Shown piece after piece: positions 34,311 to 44,471 of a DNA stretch of 64,000 nucleotides (position 1 is the first letter of the stretch; each line of letters begins with the position of its first letter). The notes beneath the pieces are model-generated. The model was not told the origin of the DNA. It was given only the letters and a program-made list of their open reading frames with translations, and did no database searches. The translations under genes were made by a program, and so were the position numbers. Source of the DNA: Mangifera indica (taxonomy: Eukaryota > Streptophyta > Magnoliopsida > Sapindales > Anacardiaceae); contig NC_058154.1 of the NCBI RefSeq assembly GCF_011075055.1, positions 7,422,620-7,486,619 of the forward strand, read 5' to 3'.

Positions 34311-34475
34311 ACATTAATCCTATATATAATATTTATATATTTTATAAACTTATGAAAATACTATTTAACCATTAAGACTAATGTTTGATTTTTAACCAAA
34401 GATGAAAAATATCATTTTTCAACTTTAAGGTGAAAACAGTCGTCTTGGCATAGTTCTGGCGAGGAATAGTGATTC

Positions 34476-36049
34476 TCTCATATATTATTTATTAAACTTT
34501 TAATAAGGCAGGAGGACTCTATGTATTAATTGGATTACAAGATTACGTAAATTTTATTATAGACAATACTATAAGTATTTACTTTGAATATATAAATAGG
34601 TCTATATTTTATATGTATTATCATATAAATGAATAATTTTAAATTAAAAATAAAATAATTTTCAATTAAATTATGATATATATAAATATATATCTAAAAT
34701 AAATATATATAATATTATTCTATTTATAAATTTACTCACAAATTTATTATTTATGATAAAAAATATCTAACTAAAATAAAAAAATTATTTTATAATATAT
34801 ATAAATATATCAATTTATATATTTAAAATATATATATATATAAAAAATATTTTCCCTTATATAAATTTACTCACAAACTTAGTATTTATGATAAGAAATG
34901 TCAAGATAATGAATTTGTCTGTTTCGGAACAGAGAGGCCCCATTTCTCCACTAAAATTCTGATTTCTGCGCGTGAATTTTGAGCAGGCTTCTCGAGTTTA
35001 CAGGTACACTAATCACCCTTAATAATTCAGATTTGACAGTTTTTTTGTCACAAGAGTCTCTAGTGCTAAACTATGTATGACAAAATTTAATTAGCCGGAA
35101 AGTCCAAGATTAGCTGTGAAAAGCACATTCTTTGCTATTAACAATTAATGTCACAGCATTTTAAAGAGCTATTAGATGCAAAGCTCACAAAACGACATGA
35201 CTGGAATCAGTGATTCTCCTCTCCTCAGCATCGCCTTTAGCATAATTTCATTGAAATTATTCTCCCAAGTCAACCAATTTCAATATGGGATTTTTATATT
35301 TACCTTCCACTTACTCTCCTTCTCCTCGTTTCATCATTACTTCATCATTTGAAAATCGGTTAGTATTCTTGCATTTTATCTAAAAAAATCATCATTGGAA
35401 AGAAATTTGAGAGCCCCAGACAAGAATATCAATGTACATATATAGAGGCACAATTTAAAGCATCCTCTTACAATAAATATGTTAGCATAAAAAGTAAAGC
35501 TTAATGGAAGAATTTGGCATCCATGTTTATATTTTATGTGAATCATTACGTAATTAAATAATTTTAAATTAAAAATAATATAATACTTAATTATATAATA
35601 ATATATTATAATTATATTTTTTTATATTTTTTTATTGATTTAAAGTTTAACCGATTCAATTCATTATCAAATTATTATATATTTTTTGAATAGAACAAAC
35701 ATTTATCACATTTTTAAATATAAAATATATAAAACATAATTTCAAATATATTAATTAAACAATTGATATTTCATTACATAGATAAAAAAAACTAATTACT
35801 AATTGTTAGTTTTAAATAATTTTTTCAATTCAATAGATTTACCAAATTCGATTGAATTTCAAATAAATTAATATTTATATATAGACCGATTTGTAGGCTA
35901 ATTTACAGTTCAATCGATCGAATTGAACATTCTAATACAATTTTAAAAATACTACTTATTTGTATATTTAATTATGAATACGTAAATCAGTGTTTTTTTT
36001 TCTAACACTTTCATATAAGATAGACATTGTTGAGGAATATTGAAATTTT
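34476..36049. other. AT-rich DNA with a less AT-rich island
   Basis: 34560-34900 and 35520-35700 are almost pure A/T. The island 34915-35350 has a clearly higher G+C content and mixed composition, including TTTCTGCGCGTG and CAGGCTTCTCGAG, and lacks motifs of the surrounding repeats. I cannot find a frame longer than chance in it. 35640-35950 has fragments like ACCGATTCAATTC and TTCAATCGATCGAATTGAAC that resemble a decayed copy of the MITE at 33710. Confidence 0.35.
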
Positions 36050-37345
36050 TGCCCTTAAATTAACTACCTATACAAATATATCACAGTTTTTATAGACTAA
36101 ACATTTTTACTATAAAATTTGTTGGAATACATAAGCTGCTCTTGTTTTCAACCTTATAAATACAAGGAGAGAGAGCCGGACTTTTCACAACAAAAATCAT
36201 ATATATTTGAAAGATTTTGTAGAAAAATCATCCAAATCCAAGGTATTATTGATCAATAATCCTTATGTTACATGTTTTCTTTTTTAACAATTGAAAATAA
36301 AAAAAATGTATGGTAGATTCATATTGTGATTTCATGTGAAATATAATTTACTATTATTTCGTATTGTGATTTCATGTTATTTTATTGTTTAATGTTATTA
36401 TAATGTAGTTGAATTATTGATAGTTAAACTAGGAATGAGTTGACACAGATTCAAGTAAATTTCGGATAAAAAACAGCATAAAATACTGTTTGGCGTAACG
36501 CCAACTTGTTCTTCTAGACTCGTGAATCCCAAATGTTATCCAAGGAGTTTATGTGCCAAATTTAGTTAAAACCAAAGATGAAAAAAACTACATTTAAGAT
36601 TTGTTATAAAGGATAATGAATTTTAGATGATAACAATGTAATAAGATATGTTAGTGGGAATGAAAGATCGATCTAGATTGATATAAGTATTAATTTCGAA
36701 GGATTTGTGACGAAAATATGATATCGTCTCATAATCAATCATAGTCAGTCAACTTTGCACGTATTTATTCTTGATGATGCTGATCTAATTGAGATTGTAA
36801 ACGATAGTAATGCAGGTCCAATTGAGATTGCTACAACCATCACATACTCCAAATGAAAATCGATTGAACAAGTTGACAGGAACACCAAAAGTTGGCGTTA
36901 CATTAATAAGTTCTCATATTGTTTTTTATCCATAATTTATTTAAATCTTCGTCAACTAATTCTCAGTTTAACTATCAATAATCTAACTATATTATAATAA
37001 CATTAAACAATAAAATAACATAAAATTATAATATGAAACAATAGTAAATTATAATTCACATGAAAATCACAATATGAATCTACCATATATTTTTTTTTTT
37101 TAATTTTAAAAGAAAAAACACAAAACATAAGAATTATCGATTAATATTAACTTAAATTTGCACGATTTTCTTATAAAGTCTTTCAAAAATATGTGATTTT
37201 TATTGTGAAAAACTTGACTCTCTCTCCCTTATATTTATGAGATTGAAGATAATGGTAGTTTATGTATTATAACAACTTTTATGGTTAAAATATTTATTTT
37301 ATAAAAATTGTTATCTATTTGTACATATGATTAATTTTAAAAGTA
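36050..37345. repeat. Large inverted-repeat (foldback) element with promoter-like arms
   Basis: Two arms of roughly 450 bp face each other around a 380-base loop, centred at about 36697. Exact matches include TGGTAGATTCATATTGTGAT (36311-36330) against its complement at 37066-37085 and GTAACGCCAAC (36495-36505) against 36891-36901. Corresponding TACAAATATATC and TATCTATTTGTA lie at the outer ends. Each arm carries an inward-pointing ATAAATA box followed by a GAGAGAGAG tract (36156-36175; complement near 37218-37238). No protein is encoded. It could be a foldback transposon or two inverted LTR-like units. Confidence 0.75.
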
Positions 37346-39639
37346 ATGTTATGTGTACTTATTTTTGATACACAATTCATGTGCACAGTGATGTATCATA
37401 ATATAATTAGATGATTTTAAAATATGTGTTATCATATGATAAAGAAATATCCAATCACATGATGATATCTCATTTGTGTATATAAATTATGTATAAAAAA
37501 TAGGTATACATAATTTTATTGTAATTTTAATTACAAAAATTTTTCAACATCCCCATTATTAAGGAAACAACTATGGTTCATGACTTCGAAGCATTATTGA
37601 CTAATAATAAAAAGCCAAATTCAAAGTCAGCACGTTTCTTATTGTGGACCACACTTCAAGTGAATTTGCATGATTATTGGACAAACGGTTATTCTTTGTC
37701 TGCTGAAGTCCACTAAAGAGAAATTGCGGCTTAATGCACCACGTGTTGAGATGAAATGCTACCACATGGACGCCTCTAATTGGCCAATTTTACCACTCTT
37801 GACTTAGACGTCTGAAAATGGATCTTCTGTACTTAAAAAGTTAATTATTTTAGAGGTCTCCTTTTCCGAATGTGGGATGTTAAGGTTATGTGTATACGTG
37901 GTTGTGCCATAAGCCATCCCAAAGTGTGCATTTCAACCCTTGTTTTGAAAATTCCAATGTCCGAAGTGGCATATAACTTTTTCTTCCTTTCTAAAACACT
38001 TTGTTTAAGATTCTCCACGACCCTTTCACTTTACAGCCAAACTCCATATTCCTTGTATTTTCTTCCAAGCTTCAACCTTATTTGACCTTAATAATTAAGC
38101 TATTAATTCATTTCTTAATCAATCTATAAGATTAATTTATTAAATTCCCAAGTGGATAAAAAGCTATTAGCCATCTTTAACAATTATGTCTTGGTTCATG
38201 ATTGATCTAATATTTCTCTTGAAAATTGATAATATAATTTATCCTATTGCTTGAAATAATTCTAGTTTATTTTTATTGGGCACTTTTTAAGATTTTGTTA
38301 TGGAGTAAATTACTGTTTCCACAAAAGGGTTGGCGAAACCATGTTTCTACCACCAAATTCCTAAACTACAAATTCTCTCTCAAAATTTAACTATGTTATA
38401 TAAATTTTAATGGGTGAAGAGCACAAACATTACTTCTAATCTTAAAAATAAAAAAAATAAAAAAATAAACAATAACATTATTGAATCACAACAAGAAAAG
38501 TACAATATAATTAAAATCGCATCAAACATGGTCTATTTAACGAGATCCTGTTTTCCAATGTAATTTTAGTGTAGGAATCATACTAAAAAAATGCAATTTG
38601 ACCAAATTGCACCTCTTTAATGTGATTTTAATCCCTATATCCAATCAGATTGCCAAAGATTATGGTTAAAAATAATATAGTAATTTCATAAAAGTTATAT
38701 AATTATGATAATATGATCATCTCTCTATTTAATACTATGTTAAAACCCTTTTCAATTAAAGAAGTTAGATTTCAGATAAAAATAATTTAAGAATTCAATG
38801 GATAAAAACTTATAATTTAGTTAAACATATGAAAAATAATAATTTACTGTCACAAAGCTAAAAAAAATTGTTAATGTAATATAAGGGACCCAACTGTTTG
38901 ATATATTCCAAAATGAGATAAGTCTGGTCACAATTTGTCCTTTGTTAAATATGAGTGAAACAATGATATTAAAGATGAAATATTAAAACTTTTAGAAAAA
39001 AATATTGAAAATTTAAATCTATGTTATGTAATACAATAGTTATAGGTTTAATCACTATATCTTGAGTTTATTTATCTAATCAATTTAGACAAATAATTTG
39101 ATTTAAAAAAATGGACCAAAAAGTGTGTGACCAAACAAAAAAAAAAAAAAGCTTTTAGCATTCACAACAGCTAAAAATTTTCGGAAGAAAAAGAGTAATG
39201 TCTATCAAATCAAAGTCTATTTTCTTTCAGTTTCATCTTTTCTTCTATTTATTCTCCATTTTATGCCTTGAGTTTGAGTAAAGAAAAAGAAATAGAAGTT
39301 GACACTTTTTATATATACAAGGACTTTTCAAGAATCAAGTTCACCTTATTTTAAGAAAGAGAATTTGAATAATTTTGATCAAATTGGAAGACAGAATCTA
39401 TGTCTTTCCTTTTTCACTTTAATTAATTTTACAGATATAGTTATAACTTTATATTAATTTATTTTTATTTGGTTTACATGTCCATGACAGGGAAACGATG
39501 GTGTTAGGGATTTAAAAAAAAAAACTGCTAGCCCACAAATAATAAAGAATAAGCTCTATACAAATAAAATAGAAATATTTGTTTGGTTTAACCCATAGTT
39601 ATAAAAAATTCAATCAAATTAATTTTTACAACCACGTGA
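37346..39639. other. AT-rich DNA, no gene recognised
   Basis: 37640-38100 is less AT-rich and includes a G-box-like CCACGTGTTG (37739-37748) and a 71-codon chance frame (37870-38085). 38310-38650 contains TTGACCAAATTGCAC and TGTGATTTTAAT motifs resembling the interior of the TIR element at 32840-34475. Runs of A occur at 39136-39152 and 39515-39524. I see no reliable coding or element boundary. Confidence 0.35.
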
Positions 39640-40660
39640 CTTTTAAAATGAGAAAAGTTACAAAATTCCATATAATAAAAAACACTCAAACTCAAAAAAC
39701 TCAATTACATTCTTTTAATATTTATTTACTATTTTATTGATGTGTTTTACTATTTTCGTGATAGTTTAACCTAAAATAAAACAATCTAATTACAGGGAAA
39801 GGTCCCCGTTATAAATCTAGTAAGTAAGCAATGTAGGATAAATACATTTAAAAACGAAAAACCTTTACAAATATAATAATAAACAATGTGGGACAAAGAG
39901 GAACAATCTCAATATATCCTCCATTGACTTGAATCTTCAACCAGTTTAATAGCATTTACAAACTTGAGTCAATTGTCAATCTTCTTCGTATTCACTGCAA
40001 AATCTGGAAAACCCCTATCTTCAATCTTCCTAGCAACTAAGCCTCCATCAAACACTTACAAGTAATTATTGATCCTCTTTCCTTGCAAAATCACACTACA
40101 ATTTGTGCACACTTTGCACCAATTACTTTGTCTATTGTATGTATACCCATGAGAAGCTAACTCACCTAAAGCAATTAAATTGTAGATAAAACTCAGTACA
40201 TACCTTACATAACGAATAGTCCTAATAATATCATTCTGAAATTTAAGATGAATACTTCTAATGACTTTAATCTACGTATTTTGTTATTTTCAATCATGAT
40301 ATCACTAAAATTTCCATTCTCTTACGACTCCATAGTACAACTTCTATCATTGCAACATGGATAGAAGCAACAAAGTCTAAAACATGGTTTTTTAACCTTT
40401 AAATGTTTGAGATTCATTCACACAATTTGCTAAAATAAGGTCATCAACAATCGCAATAATTGAACTAGCATTTTTCTCGTCATTCAGCTTCTTGAACGCA
40501 ATCACATCCTCTATCAACTGGTTGCACTGTGCTTGGATACACCCTTTATGGGACTTGAGAAACATGTTATAGTGATTTGAGAATTGATTCACATGCTTGA
40601 GAATGTAAGAACTGCAACAATTTGGTCAAAAAAAGATAGAAACCTATGGGTTTTGGCCTT
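39640..40660 (-). mobile_element. Copia remnant: end of gag / start of pol joined to a 3' LTR
   Basis: On the minus strand 40392-40592 reads QLIEDVIAFKKLNDEKNASS and CVNESQTFKG, the segment just before the protease in a common plant copia group. 40060-40260 gives VRYVLSFIYNLIALGELASHGY, the GAG-pre-integrase start. Instead of integrase and RT, a tract resembling the polyprotein end and CAATGGAGGATATATTGAGATTG (39934-39956) follows. This leads into LTR-like DNA with GTCCCACATTG (complement at 39888-39898) and a TTTATAAC box. Most of pol is therefore deleted. The left LTR limit is not defined. Confidence 0.5.
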
Positions 40661-40732
40661 CCAAATGTTGATGAATGATTGTCCCTTTGTAACAGAGATG
40701 CGTGTTCATCCTTAATGGTGATGATGGCTCCT

Positions 40733-41260
40733 TGTAACATTTGTAGGTATATCCACGATTATTTTCATCTTTTGCCTCTTATTTGTGATTCATTATGTTT
40801 ATTTAATATTGTGTATGTAATTTCGGGGTTGCACGACCGTGTGGAAATGCCACACATCATGTATGTTATAGCAAGGGCAAAATAGTTTTTTTTTCCATGT
40901 GATGCATGAAAATTGACTAAGTATAGAGGACATACACGTTCGTGTACATTGGTATGCACATGTGTATGGCCAATACATTTGAATTTTGGATAAGAAGCAA
41001 TTTCGTGATGAATTCATCAACTGTCATTAATGGGTAATGACATATACGCCTGTGTACGAAAGGTACACGACAGTGTATTGTGATTTTTAATTAAAAATAA
41101 AAAGGGCTCAAACACGTTTGGCTGAGGTTAGTGATCATTTTCCACATAAACCCATAAAGGACTTAAGAGATTTTGAGAACCTTGATGTTAGAAGACACAT
41201 GAAAATCTTTGGAAATCCACCTTGCTATGCGAAGACTCACTTTTAGACTACAGATGAAAG
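40733..41260 (+). mobile_element. 5' LTR fragment
   Basis: It begins TGTAACATTTG and matches the first part of the LTR at 14149. GGGGTTGCACGACCGTGTGG is followed by the CAAAATAGT-T-run block, then TTTTGGATAAG and a pair of palindromes ATATACGCCTGTGTACG and GGTACACGACAGTGTA (41042-41080). It stops shortly after a CATTTTCC...CAAAGGA-like region before protease similarity begins near 41290. Confidence 0.7.
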
Positions 41261-41289
41261 GTAATTGCGGTGTCCTTCTAGTTTAATTG

Positions 41290-41840
41290 ATTTTGATGCT
41301 ACTTACAGTTTGCTCAAGGGATTATTGAAAGGCTAGGATTAGAGTCTACTTATATGATTGACATTAGTATTGAGATGCTAGATGGGGGTAAAATATTGAG
41401 CAATCAAATGATAATGGGTAAGATAATTTTTCTGAGAGGTCACAAGATGGTCATTGATTTGATCGTGTTTAACATGCCAGATTTTGACATCATCTTAGGT
41501 ATGGATTTCCTTACTTACTATAGAGCTGAGATTGATTGTAGGAAAAAGAATGTCAGGTGTCAGCTAGAGGATGGTAAGAAGTTCTTTTTTAGAGAAGGTC
41601 ATGTACTGAGTTTGATGATTAACAGTGTAAAGGTCAGAAAAATGTTGAGTATGAGATGTACGGGACATCTAGCACATGTGGTGAATAAAGTTGATGAATT
41701 AGTAAGCTTTCAAAATACTCCTATCGTATTTGAATTTTAAGACGTGTTTCCAGATAATTTGTCAGGGTTGACATCAAAGAGGGAGCTTGAGTTTAGTATT
41801 GAGTAAGTTTTTGGGACAACGTCTATTTCTAAAATCTCGT
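41290..41840 (+). pseudogene. pol: Protease C-terminal half and PR-RT spacer
   Basis: The open frame 41354-41740 has LIVFNMPDFDIILGMDFL, then YRAEIDCRKK, GHVLSLMINSVK and AHVVNKVDEL. This equals the second half of the protease and the spacer of the element at 21704-28514. The upstream piece IIERLGLEST lies immediately after where the DSGATHSF loop should be; that loop is missing. A stop follows at 41738-41740, and the spacer continues out of frame. Confidence 0.8.
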
Positions 41841-42470
41841 ACCATATGGCCCCGGCTAAATTTCTGGAATTGAAGAAGCAACTGCAAGAACTTTTGGATA
41901 GTGATTTTATTAGACCCAGTCACTCACCTTGGGGTGTACCGATCTTATTTGTGAAAAATAATGATGGGTCGATTTGTATGTGTATTAATTATAGCGAGCT
42001 TAATAAAGTGACAATTAAGAATAAGTACCAACTATCAAAGATTGATGATTTGTTTGATAAGTTTAAAAGTGTCTCAATGCTTTCTAAGATTAACTTGAGA
42101 TCCAGATAACATCAAATCGAGGTTATCGAGAGAGATATTCTGAAGACTACATTCAAGACTAGATATGGACACTATGAATTTATGGTGATGCCTTTTAAGT
42201 TGACTAATGCACCATTAGCTTTTATGAATCTAATGAACAAAATATTCTAAGACTAACTTGATAAATTTCTAGTGGTGTTCATTGATGATATCCTGAAATA
42301 TTCCATGACTCAGAAGGAACAGGAACACGAGCAATTCTGGTTAGATCGCATGGCTTTTTTGAGACATGTAGTATTTGTTGATGGTATCTTGATGGATCTC
42401 AGTAAGATTGAGGCTATATTAGAGTGGTAAACACCTAAAATAGCTAAGAAGGTATAAAACTTTCTAGGTT
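41841..42470 (+). pseudogene. pol: Reverse transcriptase
   Basis: 41846-42109 gives [12 protein letters not shown], then [18 protein letters not shown] and [15 protein letters not shown]. After a stop, [31 protein letters not shown] and the box [11 protein letters not shown] follow, so both catalytic aspartates remain. A gap after about 42320 removes part of the thumb (HLRxVLQxLRExxLYAK) before a LDRMAFLRHVV piece. Several stops (42108, 42249, 42258) kill the frame. Confidence 0.8.
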
Positions 42471-43015
42471 TGATAGGTTACTATAGATACTTTGTAGAGG
42501 GCTTTGCTAAGTTGGCCCAATCATTGATTGAATTGACTCAGAATAATGTTCCTTTCAAATGGTCTAATGCATATGAAAAGAGTTTCCAAGAATTAAAAAG
42601 GAGATTGACTTCAACACTGATATTGGCATTATTAATTAAGGTGAGGATTATGATTTATATATGATGCTTTTTACCAAGATTTGGGAGTTGTATTAATACA
42701 AAAAGGGAAAGAGACAACATATGCTTTTTGACAGTTTAAGAATTATGAAATTCGATATCCCACCCATGATCTGGAGTTGGTTGCAATTGTTTTTACATTG
42801 AAAATCTAGCAACATTACTTGTATATAGTCAAATAAAATATTTACACAGATAATAAAAATTTGAAATATTTTATCACATAAAAAGAGTTAAATACAAGAC
42901 AGAGAAAGTGGTTGGAGTTGGCAAAGAACTATGATTGTGATATCAGATACTACTCAAGAAAAGCTAATGTAGTGCCCAACGGCTTAAGCAGAAAGGTGAT
43001 GTTGTCTCAAATTAT
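42470..43015 (+). pseudogene. pol: RT connection and RNase H
   Basis: 42470-42664 contains GYYRYFVEGFAKLAQSL, then PFKWSNAYEKSFQELKRRL, the RT connection typical of chromoviruses. RNase H pieces follow out of frame: YDLYMMLFTKIWEL at about 42650-42695, then a region near 42760-42850 with DLELVAIVFTLK and a degraded DNKNLKY (the family has SDHKSLKY). A V-x-x-NGLSRK tail lies near 42970-43000. All are interrupted by stops. Confidence 0.7.
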
Positions 43016-44185
43016 AGCTTGCCAAAATTTACAATAGGAATTAGAGAGAGATTAGATATAGTTGATTTCTGGGTTATTGGCTAGATTGAGGATTCAATCG
43101 ACTTTATTGGATAAGATCCATAAGGCTTAGTTATCAAATGATTGGTGTATTCAGATTAGGTGGAAAATTGCCAAGGGTTAGACTTCAGTGTTACTGAGGA
43201 TGTGTTGAGATTCAGAGGTAGAGTATTTGTTCACAATATAATTGGATTGAAAGATAAGATTCTGGTTGAGGTTCATAGTTCTTTTTACATTGTCTACCTT
43301 AAGAGTGTAAAGATGTACTACGATTTGAGGAAATCATTCTAGTGGGCTGGTATGAAAAAAGATGTGATAGATTTTGTTGTCAAGTGTCTAGTGTATCAGC
43401 AGGTTAAAATTGAACATTAGATGCCATTAGAATTGTTGCAACCCTTGAGCACTCCTAAGTGGAAATGAAAGCACATTTCGATGGATTATGTGGTTGGTTT
43501 GTCAAGGGTTCGAGGTGAATATAATGCTCTTTAGGTAATTATAGATAAGTTAACCAAGTCGACACATTTCATCCCTGTCAATGACAACGTAAGTACTGAC
43601 TAGTTGGGTTAGGTTTATGTCAAAGAGATTATGAGGCTTCATGAGGTATCCAAGACAATCATGCTAAATAGGGACACAAGGTTGATTTCAGTATTTTAGT
43701 ATCTATGGCTGCCAGATTGGCATTTAACACTATTAACCATCGTCAAACTGAGAAGGTGAACCAAGTGATCAAGTATATGCTAAAGGCAAGTTGTTTAGAT
43801 CTACAAGATAACCACCCGAATAGCTCTATATGAGGCACATTATGGAAGAAAGTGCATATTACTACTTCATTAGGGTAAGATTGGTGAGAGAGATGTCTTG
43901 GCACAAGTTTTGGGGTTAGAGATAATCTAGAAAATAATCGAGGATATAAGGTTAATCAAGGAGATAATGAAATAGGCCTAAGATCGCTAGAAAAGTTATG
44001 TTGATCAGAAGAGGTGAGATTTGGAATTTGATGTAAATAATAAAGCTTTTGTCAAAGTAACCCCCTATCGACATGTGATAAGGTTTGAATAAAAAGGTAA
44101 ATTAGCTTTGAGATTTATGGGACCTTTTAAGATTCTAAAACGTGTAGGAAAGTGTGCCTACTGACTTACAGTGCCAATGAGTATG
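43016..44185 (+). pseudogene. pol: Integrase (broken, core partly deleted)
   Basis: 43160-43342 includes VLRFRGRVFVHNIIGLK, and the HHCC zinc domain is visible as HSSFYIVYLKSVKMYYDL, then WAGMKKDVIDFVVKCLVYQQVK. The core has DYVVGLSRVRG and DKLTKSTHFIPV, then RDTRLIS. It is then shortened: the D-D-E spacing cannot be filled between 43690 and 43800. The C-terminal part DLEFDVNNKAFVKVTPYRHV, followed by GPFKILKRVG, leads into the chromodomain. Confidence 0.75.
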
Positions 44186-44457
44186 GACATAATTCATAAT
44201 GTATTCAATATATCATTGCAAGGTAAGTATATCAGTGACTTGACTTATGTGCAAAAAATTGATAAGGTAGAGCTTGGGGAAAACCTAGTCTATAAGGAGC
44301 ATCCGATTTGGGTTTTAGATAGATGGGCAAAATAGCTTAGAAATAAACAAATTCCTCTAGTTAAGGTTCTTTGGAAGAACTATCAGGTCGAGAAGGCTAC
44401 CAGAAATAAGCAAAGGCTTTCACAACTATTCGAGTGAATTTTAGAGATGAAATTCTT
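44186..44457 (+). pseudogene. pol: Chromodomain at the pol C-terminus
   Basis: The reading HNVFNISLQGKYISDLTYV precedes the chromodomain proper, which has YKEHPIWVLDRWAK, LRNKQIPLVKVLWKNYQVEKAT and a shortened end. Chromodomains of chromoviruses bind modified histone tails and steer integration into heterochromatin. One in-frame stop is seen after WAK. The aromatic cage positions cannot be judged confidently by eye. Confidence 0.75.
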
Positions 44458-44470
44458 TTAAGAGGGAGAA
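44458..44470 (+). promoter_or_regulatory. Polypurine tract
   Basis: TTAAGAGGGAGAA lies directly before the 3' LTR start TGTAGCATGC and is the plus-strand primer for cDNA synthesis. Confidence 0.75.
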
Positions 44471-44471
44471 A

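Larger units (their letters stand above)
32840..34475. mobile_element. DNA transposon remnant with long inverted ends (CACTA-like)
   Basis: The left block 32889-32965 (CACTATCTTCC, then AACTATGTCAAAATGAC and TTAAAGTTGAAAA) matches, inverted, the right block 34395-34471. Read from the right this is CACTATTCCTCG, AACTATGCCAAGACGAC and TTAAAGTTGAAAA. CACTA at one end and TAGTG at the other would fit the En/Spm superfamily, but flanking 3-mers do not match, so the true ends may differ. The left block is duplicated (see 32840-33150). The interior 33320-33570 holds many degenerate copies of a TGTGATTTCAATTxxAATT motif in both strands. No transposase is seen. Confidence 0.5.

Noticed and set aside
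37870..38085. 71-codon frame after a G-box-like site, considered as a small host gene
   Set aside because: No domain, no intron or poly(A) context, and its length is within chance expectation for this composition.
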